From: Actinophytocola algeriensis
GTDB taxonomy: Bacteria; Actinomycetota; Actinomycetes; Mycobacteriales; Pseudonocardiaceae
Length of the DNA: 64,000 nucleotides
Direction: 5' to 3'
NCBI RefSeq assembly: GCF_014203735.1
Contig: NZ_JACHJQ010000004.1
Location: 496,001-560,000 of the forward strand
The notes under the pieces: model-generated
Database searches by the model: none
The model's input: only the letters and a program-made list of their open reading frames with translations
What the model was told of the DNA's origin: nothing
Made by a program: the position numbers and the translations under genes
Part shown: positions 59,187 through 64,000 of the stretch, one piece after another
How positions within the stretch are numbered: position 1 is the first letter of the stretch
Layout: every line of letters starts with the position of its first letter

Positions 59187-59741
59187 ATGTCCCTCCGGCT
59201 CGTCCTCATCGCGGTGCTGCTCGTGGTCGCGGGCTGCGGCCAGGGTGCCGTCACGCCCGGCAAAGCCACGCCAGAAACCGCCGCGTCCGACGACACCGCC
59301 ATGCCGTCCGACTTCGCAGGCGAGATCAGCTACGGCAACGGCTCGGTCGCGCCGCCCTACCACTACGAGTGGCGCGTCGAGTTCGACACGGGCACCGCGC
59401 ACCTGACGTGGACGCCCGGCTACGAGGACGCCGAGACGTGGACCGAGGCCGTCGACCTCGACGCGGCCGCGCGGGAACGGCTGTACGACCGGCTCCGCGA
59501 CGCCGGGCTGTTCGAGTTCACGAACGAGCCCGACGACGGACTCGTCGGCGGTTCCACCGGGCAGGCCACGTTGCGCCGAGGGTCGGACGTGTTCTACGAC
59601 TCCGGCACGCTCGGCACCAGCGAGGCCGGACAGGACCTGCTCGACGAGGTCGTCGCCGCGACCGAGGACCTGTTCCCGGACGAGGTGTGGGCGGCGATGG
59701 ACCAGCGGCAGCGCGACTGGGGTGCGCGGCAGCCGAAGTAG
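59187..59741 (+). CDS. Secreted lipoprotein, unknown function
   Basis: 184 residues from ATG 59187. The lipobox is LVVAGC with Cys at about 17, then a Thr/Ala-rich linker. The mature domain (DFAGEISYGNGSVAPPYHYEWRVEFDTGTAHLTWTPGYEDAETWTEAVDLDAAARERLYDRLRDAGLF) reads as a beta sandwich followed by helices. No family recognised beyond actinobacterial hypothetical lipoproteins. The next gene starts 38 bp downstream on the same strand and may be co-transcribed. Confidence 0.75.
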   Translation: MSLRLVLIAVLLVVAGCGQGAVTPGKATPETAASDDTAMPSDFAGEISYGNGSVAPPYHYEWRVEFDTGTAHLTWTPGYEDAETWTEAVDLDAAARERLYDRLRDAGLFEFTNEPDDGLVGGSTGQATLRRGSDVFYDSGTLGTSEAGQDLLDEVVAATEDLFPDEVWAAMDQRQRDWGARQPK

Positions 59742-59779
59742 TCTCGAGGTCGTCCGTGCCGGTGAGAGCGAGGGAGCCC

Positions 59780-60523
59780 ATGGCCGAGTTGACCGCGGAA
59801 GAGACCGTCCAGGCCGCGGACAAGGTCCTGCACGACGTCGGCTCGGCGTGGATGCTGCACCCCGAGACGCAGGCGCGCGGCGCGGCGCACGGCTACCCCA
59901 AACCCATGGCGTTCTACTTCGCCGGGCGGGGAGGCGTGCTCGGTGACGTCGACGCGGACGTGGTCACCGCCGCGATGGGCTGGTTCCACCCGGGGCTCGT
60001 GCGGCTCATGTGGGGCCGGGGCGTCGCGGTCGCGAGCGCGCGGGAGGGCGCCCGCCGCTACGCGCAGGCGTGTGCCGACTGGGCCGCCGACCACCTGGCC
60101 GGGTTCGCCGGCACCGACCGGCTCGCCGAGCTGGCCGCGAAGGTCGTGTTCGGCGCGGAGGAGTCCGGGCTGCCGCTGTTCGCGGGCTGGCGCGCCGAGC
60201 CGCTCGCCGACGGCGGGCCCGCCCGCCTGCTGCAGCTGGTCCACGTGCTCAGGGAGTGGCGCGGCTCCGTGCACCTGGTCGCCACCACGGCCGCCGGGCT
60301 GCGCCCGCTCGAGGCCATCCTCACCAACGAGGGCCCGGCGCAGGCCCGGTTCTTCGGCTGGCGCGACGAGCTGCCGGACTGCGACCACCTGAAGGATCGG
60401 CACGTGCTGGCGCAGGAGACCACCGACCGGCTGATCGCCGACACCTACGACCGTGCGCTGACCCCGGCCGAGCGCGCCGAGTTCGCCGGTCTGGTGCGCG
60501 GACTCGGCGACGCGGTGCTCTGA
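59780..60523 (+). CDS. SCO6745-like helical protein
   Basis: 247 residues from ATG 59780 with GGGAG upstream. The pattern MAFYFAGRGGVLGDVDADVVTAAMGWFHPGLVRLMWGRG, GLPLFAGWRAEPLADGGPARLLQLVHVLREWRGSVHLVATTAAGLRPLEAIL is that of the SCO6745 family of actinobacterial proteins, mostly alpha-helical. The conserved REWRGSVHL and FHPGL blocks suggest a small-molecule site; the function is not known. No signal peptide. Confidence 0.75.
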   Translation: MAELTAEETVQAADKVLHDVGSAWMLHPETQARGAAHGYPKPMAFYFAGRGGVLGDVDADVVTAAMGWFHPGLVRLMWGRGVAVASAREGARRYAQACADWAADHLAGFAGTDRLAELAAKVVFGAEESGLPLFAGWRAEPLADGGPARLLQLVHVLREWRGSVHLVATTAAGLRPLEAILTNEGPAQARFFGWRDELPDCDHLKDRHVLAQETTDRLIADTYDRALTPAERAEFAGLVRGLGDAVL

Positions 60524-60558
60524 CCGGTGCCGTTCCGGCCCGACGGCCGGCGACCGGT
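60523..60558. terminator. Possible bidirectional terminator between convergent genes
   Basis: CCGGCC (60535-60540), loop CGAC, and GGCCGG (60545-60550) form the inner stem. Flanking ACCGGT copies at 60523-60528 and 60553-60558 can extend it with internal loops. It occupies the whole gap between the SCO6745-like gene and the FAD monooxygenase gene. Confidence 0.5.
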
Positions 60559-61695
60559 TCAGGTGGAGTAGTCCGGCAGCTCGATGTCGGTGGCGAACCG
60601 GTCGGTCATCTTCATCATCGCGCCGAACAGGACCGCACGCTTGAACACCCAGTTCCGCATCCGGATGCCGCGTTTCGTACGCGGCGCGAGGAACGGGCCC
60701 GCACTGCCCTTCTTGGCGACCTTCGCGTAGCCGCGCATCAGCTCGGTGTACCGGCGGAACGCGGCGTCGTGGCCCGCGCGCCGCAGCTCGCCGGCGAGCA
60801 CGTACGCGCCGACGACCGCGAGGCCGCTGCCGAAACCGCCGAGCGTGTTGCCGTACGCGGCGTCGCCGAGCAGCACGACCCGGCCCTTCGCGTAGTCGTC
60901 CACGTCGACGCGGCTGAGCGAGTCGAGGAAGAAGTCGGTCGCGGCGGGCACCGCGGCCAGTACCTCCGGCACCCGCCAGCCACCGCCCCGGTACGCGTCG
61001 ATGACCAGCTTCTTCTGCTGTTCGGCGTCGTACCGGTCATAGGTCAGCTCCCCGGACGCGAACACGAAGAACGACTGCGCCTTCGGCCCGCCGAGCGCGA
61101 CCATGCGACCCGGCTCGTTGTACATCAGGCCCGCGCCCGTGCCCGCGAGGTCCGCGAGGGTCGCGAGCGCGTAGTGGTGGCCGAGGTGGTGGACGTAGTC
61201 GCGTTCCGGCCCGAACGCGAGGCGGCGGACGTTCGAGTGGATGCCGTCGGCGCCGACGACCAGGTCGAACGTGCGCGGCGCGGACCGCTCGAACGTGACG
61301 TGCACGCCGCTGCCCGTGTCGGTGAGCGAGGTGATCGAGTCGCCGAAGACGTACTCGCAGGCGTTCCTGGTGCGCTCGTACAGGATCGCCGCGAGGTCAC
61401 CCCTGCGGATCTCGACGTCCCCGCCCGTGAACTCGCCGGGAATCGTGACGAGCGGCGTGCCGGTGGCGTCGACGACGGTCTGGTCCGCGCCGCCGGTCTG
61501 GCGGGCGAGCACGTCGTCGAGGATGCCCATCCGCTCGAGGACGGTCCGGTGGACGGCGCCCTTGAAGTCGACCGCCTGCCCGCCGGTGCGCAGGCAGGGC
61601 GCCTTCTCGACGACGGTGACGGCGTGGCCGTCGCCGGCGAGCCGGAGAGCGAGTGACGGGCCTGCGATGCCGGCGCCGGAGATGAGGATGTTCAT
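60559..61695 (-). CDS. FAD-dependent monooxygenase (PHBH fold)
   Basis: 378 residues. MNILISGAGIAGPSLALRLAGDGHAVTVVEKAP is the FAD Rossmann GxGxxG, DLVVGADGIHSNVR the DG motif, and GRVVLLGDAAYGNTLGGFGSGLAVVGAYVLAGEL the GD motif with FAD ribityl contact. Hydroxylates or oxidises aromatic or tetracycline-like substrates with NAD(P)H. The C-terminal basic tail (RTKRGIRMRNWVFKRAVLFG) is usual for this subgroup. It lies 26 bp downstream of the AfsR-like gene on the same strand and may be its target. Confidence 0.9.
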   Translation of the reverse strand: MNILISGAGIAGPSLALRLAGDGHAVTVVEKAPCLRTGGQAVDFKGAVHRTVLERMGILDDVLARQTGGADQTVVDATGTPLVTIPGEFTGGDVEIRRGDLAAILYERTRNACEYVFGDSITSLTDTGSGVHVTFERSAPRTFDLVVGADGIHSNVRRLAFGPERDYVHHLGHHYALATLADLAGTGAGLMYNEPGRMVALGGPKAQSFFVFASGELTYDRYDAEQQKKLVIDAYRGGGWRVPEVLAAVPAATDFFLDSLSRVDVDDYAKGRVVLLGDAAYGNTLGGFGSGLAVVGAYVLAGELRRAGHDAAFRRYTELMRGYAKVAKKGSAGPFLAPRTKRGIRMRNWVFKRAVLFGAMMKMTDRFATDIELPDYST

Positions 61696-61721
61696 GCCGC
61701 GAAGGTTCGCGGCACCCGCTG

Positions 61722-64000
61722 TCAGCCCGCCGACAACCGGCTGACAGTGCTGTCAGCGGCCGTCCTGGACTGCCGCGCGCCCTCGGCGTAGGCCGTGGCG
61801 AACTCCTCGGCACCCAGCTCGGCCGTGGCGCGGGCGGCCGTTCGTGCCGCGGACCGGTCGCCGGTGATCGCCGTGCCGCGCAGTGCCACCGCCGTGCCCA
61901 GCAGCAGTGCCGCGTCGCGTGCGGGTGCCGTGCTCGCCAGGCCTTCGACGGCCGCCGCGAGTTCGGCCGCGAACGGTGCCGTGCCGGCGACCGCGACGGC
62001 CTCCCGGTGCCTGCCCAGCGCGGTGAGGAGCCGGGCCCGCGGGCCGTCCGGCGTCACCGCCACGCCGCTCAGTGGCCCGCGGTCGCCGGTCACCGCCGCC
62101 AGGCCGAGCAGCACGAGCGGTGGGTCCGGCTGCCCGGCCCGTGCGCTCAGCTCACGTGCGTGCCGCAGGTCGGCCTCGGCCCTGGCGGCGTCGCCCTGCC
62201 GCGCCAGGCAGTCGGCGCGGCGGCACAGCACGTCCACGCACTCCTCCAGTGCGCCGAACCGCTCGTACAGCGAGAGGGACTCCGCCCACAGCGCCTGTGC
62301 GCGGTCCCACTCACCCCGCCAGCTCGCGGCCTCGCCCAGCCAGTCCAGTGCCTGCGCCGTGCCCCACCGCTCGCCGAGCCCTCGGAACGTCGCGAGCACC
62401 GCGCGCAGGGCCGTTTCGCCCTCGGTGGGGCGGCCGTCGAGGAGGCTCATGATCGCGAGGCTGAGGTCGCCGAGCGCGGCGTTCCACGGGTCGGTCCCGA
62501 GCAGCGGCGCCGCCTCGTCGACCGGTCCCCACGGGCCGGTGGTCATGCCCCACAGGGCGGCGACGAACGGGTACCGCAGCTCGGTGAGTCCCCGCATGAC
62601 GTCCCGCGCCCGGTCCCAGTGCGACTGCTCCGGCCGGGGCACGGCGAGCAGCACACACGCGACGTACTGCTCACCGGTGGCACCCTTGTCCAGCAGTGCG
62701 GTGGCCGCCGCACCGGCCTGGCTGCGCCGCCCGGACAGCCACCAGTACGCGGTCAGCGCCGCCACCAGCCGATGCCCGGTCGCCGGGTCGCCGTCGACCG
62801 ACCAGCGCAGCGCGGCCATCAGGTTGTCGTGGTCGGCCGACAGTTCCGCCAGCCGCTCCAGCTGTTCCGAGCGCCGCAGGTGCGGGTCGGCGCGCTCGGC
62901 CAGCGCCAGGTAGTAGCGCGCGTGCGCGGGCCGGATGTCCTCGGTGGACTGTGCCGCGCAGAACAGCCGGACCGTCTCGAGCATGCGGTAGCGGCGGCCG
63001 TCGGTCTCGACGAGCGACCGGTCGACGAGGTCCGCGAGCACGTCGTCGGTGGTGTCGCAGACGGTCTCGACGGCCGCGAGCGCCGCACCACCGGTGAACA
63101 CGGAGAACCGCGCCGCCGCCAGCTGCTCCCCGGCCGTGAGCAGGTCCCAGCTCCACTCCACGACCGCCCGCAGCGTCCGGTGCCGCCGCGCCGCCGTCCG
63201 GTCGCCGCGGGACAGCAACCGGAACGGGCCGTGCGCGGCGAGCCGCCCGGCCAGCTCCTCGACCGTGAACTGCCGCAGGCGCGCGGCCGCCAGCTCGACC
63301 GCGAGCGGCAGCCCGTCGAGCGCGGCGCAGATCGCCGTGACGGCGTCCCGGTTCTCGTCGGTGACCGCGAACCCTGGCCGGACGGCGGCGGCGCGGTCGG
63401 CGAACAGGCGCACGGCGTCCGTGCCGAGCGGGGCCAGCGGCAGCAGCGTCTCGCCGGTGAGGCCGAGCGGTTCGCGGCTGGTGGCGAGGACCGCGAGACC
63501 GGGGCAGTCGGCGAGCAGCGTGCGGACCAGCACGGCGACGTCGACGACGACCTGCTCGCAGTTGTCCAGCACCAGCAGCAGCGGCCGGTCCAGCGCGGCG
63601 ACCAGCCCGCGGACGGGGTCGCTCGCGGCGGCGGGCTCGCGCAACCCGAGCGCGCGGAGCAGCGCGTGCGGCACCAGCTCGCCGTCGGTCACAGGGGACA
63701 GGTCGACGAAACAGGCGTCCCTGCCGCGGGCGGCCTCGATCACGAGGCACGTCTTGCCGGTGCCGCCCGGGCCGAGGACGGTGACGAGCCGCGTGCCGTG
63801 CAGGTCGGCGAGCCGCGCCAGTTCGGCCCCTCGGCCGACGAAGCTCGTGAGCTGCCCGGGCAGCCCGGCACGCGGTGGCCCTTCGGCACGCAGGATCGCG
63901 AGGTGGGCGGCGGCCAGCTCGGGGGAGGGGTCGGCGCCCAGCTCGTCGGCGAGGAGGCGGCGGGTGTCCTCGAACTCGGCGAGCGCCTCGGCCTGGCGGC
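61722..64000 (-). CDS. AfsR/SARP-like regulator, BTAD end plus NB-ARC ATPase (5' end outside window)
   Basis: Open to the right edge; about 758 residues visible. Entering from the edge: the end of a bacterial transcriptional activation domain (AEALAEFEDTRRLLADELGADPSPELAAAHLAILR), a linker, SFVGRGAELARL, Walker A GPGGTGKT, Walker B RPLLLVLDNCEQV, a GLPLAVELAAARLRQF region, then a winged-helix and TPR-like C-terminal half. The missing N-terminus should carry the OmpR-like DNA-binding domain. SARP-type STAND ATPases switch on secondary metabolism or neighbouring enzymes; the monooxygenase downstream is a candidate target. Confidence 0.88.
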   Translation of the reverse strand, partial: RQAEALAEFEDTRRLLADELGADPSPELAAAHLAILRAEGPPRAGLPGQLTSFVGRGAELARLADLHGTRLVTVLGPGGTGKTCLVIEAARGRDACFVDLSPVTDGELVPHALLRALGLREPAAASDPVRGLVAALDRPLLLVLDNCEQVVVDVAVLVRTLLADCPGLAVLATSREPLGLTGETLLPLAPLGTDAVRLFADRAAAVRPGFAVTDENRDAVTAICAALDGLPLAVELAAARLRQFTVEELAGRLAAHGPFRLLSRGDRTAARRHRTLRAVVEWSWDLLTAGEQLAAARFSVFTGGAALAAVETVCDTTDDVLADLVDRSLVETDGRRYRMLETVRLFCAAQSTEDIRPAHARYYLALAERADPHLRRSEQLERLAELSADHDNLMAALRWSVDGDPATGHRLVAALTAYWWLSGRRSQAGAAATALLDKGATGEQYVACVLLAVPRPEQSHWDRARDVMRGLTELRYPFVAALWGMTTGPWGPVDEAAPLLGTDPWNAALGDLSLAIMSLLDGRPTEGETALRAVLATFRGLGERWGTAQALDWLGEAASWRGEWDRAQALWAESLSLYERFGALEECVDVLCRRADCLARQGDAARAEADLRHARELSARAGQPDPPLVLLGLAAVTGDRGPLSGVAVTPDGPRARLLTALGRHREAVAVAGTAPFAAELAAAVEGLASTAPARDAALLLGTAVALRGTAITGDRSAARTAARATAELGAEEFATAYAEGARQSRTAADSTVSRLSAG

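Noticed and set aside
59369-59741. Longer N-terminal version of the SCO6745-like protein running through the lipoprotein gene
   Set aside because: The extension is Arg-rich shadow sequence of the lipoprotein; ATG 59780 has a proper ribosome site.
61722-64000. Treating the right-edge gene as a complete regulator from an internal Met
   Set aside because: The frame is open beyond that Met to the edge and includes Walker A and BTAD sequence upstream of it, so the gene is simply cut by the window.

Overview
The window is very GC-rich, gene-dense actinobacterial DNA. It has many GTG/TTG starts, ATGA/GTGA overlaps, secreted hydrolases with actinomycete-type signal peptides, an LAxTG sortase substrate, a calerythrin-like EF-hand protein and an AfsR/SARP-type regulator. 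This fits a soil actinomycete of the Pseudonocardiales (Amycolatopsis/Lentzea/Saccharothrix-like). The family-level placement is inference. No rRNA, tRNA, CRISPR array, prophage or insertion sequence was seen.

Layout. 1-7.3 kb: the end of a D-2-hydroxyacid dehydrogenase, a secreted lipase, a MarR/ABM monooxygenase divergent pair with a clear operator, and a PaoABC-like molybdenum hydroxylase operon (2Fe-2S, FAD plus 4Fe-4S, Moco) with a trailing TetR gene and a divergent ABM gene. 7.5-10.5 kb: an LAETG-anchored surface protein, a YbdK-type carboxylate-amine ligase and an MFS exporter. 10.5-20.4 kb: two sialidase/BNR proteins flanking an acetyl-esterase, divergent from a complete five-gene peptide-type ABC importer; together they look like a glycan-scavenging locus. 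20.4-24.7 kb: a WYL regulator divergent from RidA, a secreted RCC1/DTR-repeat protein and a VOC protein.

24.8-32.2 kb: five co-directional genes, SWIM zinc finger, DUF5691, MoxR AAA+, DUF5682 and VWA, three of the junctions being ATGA overlaps or close to it. DUF5682 carries two GX2H motifs and an early Glu as in the TIKI/TraB/EreA hydrolase superfamily. This is the best candidate in the window for a poorly described multi-gene system. 32.2-36.5 kb: a TetR/aldo-keto reductase divergent pair with a large operator, a HAD enzyme, a small orphan protein, a snapalysin-like protease and a four-EF-hand protein. 36.7-40.1 kb: a secreted 1130-aa phosphodiester glycosidase plus metallophosphoesterase fusion. 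40.3-45.0 kb: a 5-oxoproline use module (GntR regulator, fused PxpBC, PxpA, MHS-family importer) with a divergent IclR-like gene that lacks the middle of its effector domain.

45-51 kb: an aromatic-amino-acid-type decarboxylase, a DUF4291 gene and two translationally coupled GH18 chitinases behind two DasR-like (dre) sites. 50.6-53.9 kb: SDR/HxlR and AKR/TetR/NTF2-like pairs; the latter has two identical tandem palindromes. 54-57.9 kb: an iron-siderophore uptake operon with a double-length permease and a DtxR/IdeR-type iron box. 58-64 kb: a VOC protein, a small membrane protein, a lipoprotein, an SCO6745-like protein, an FAD monooxygenase and the C-terminal part of an AfsR-like regulator that runs off the right edge.

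Recurrent features are divergent regulator/enzyme pairs with visible palindromic operators, convergent genes whose 3' ends overlap by 4-56 bp, and a dispersed family of intergenic hairpins sharing TGCCGTGAA.
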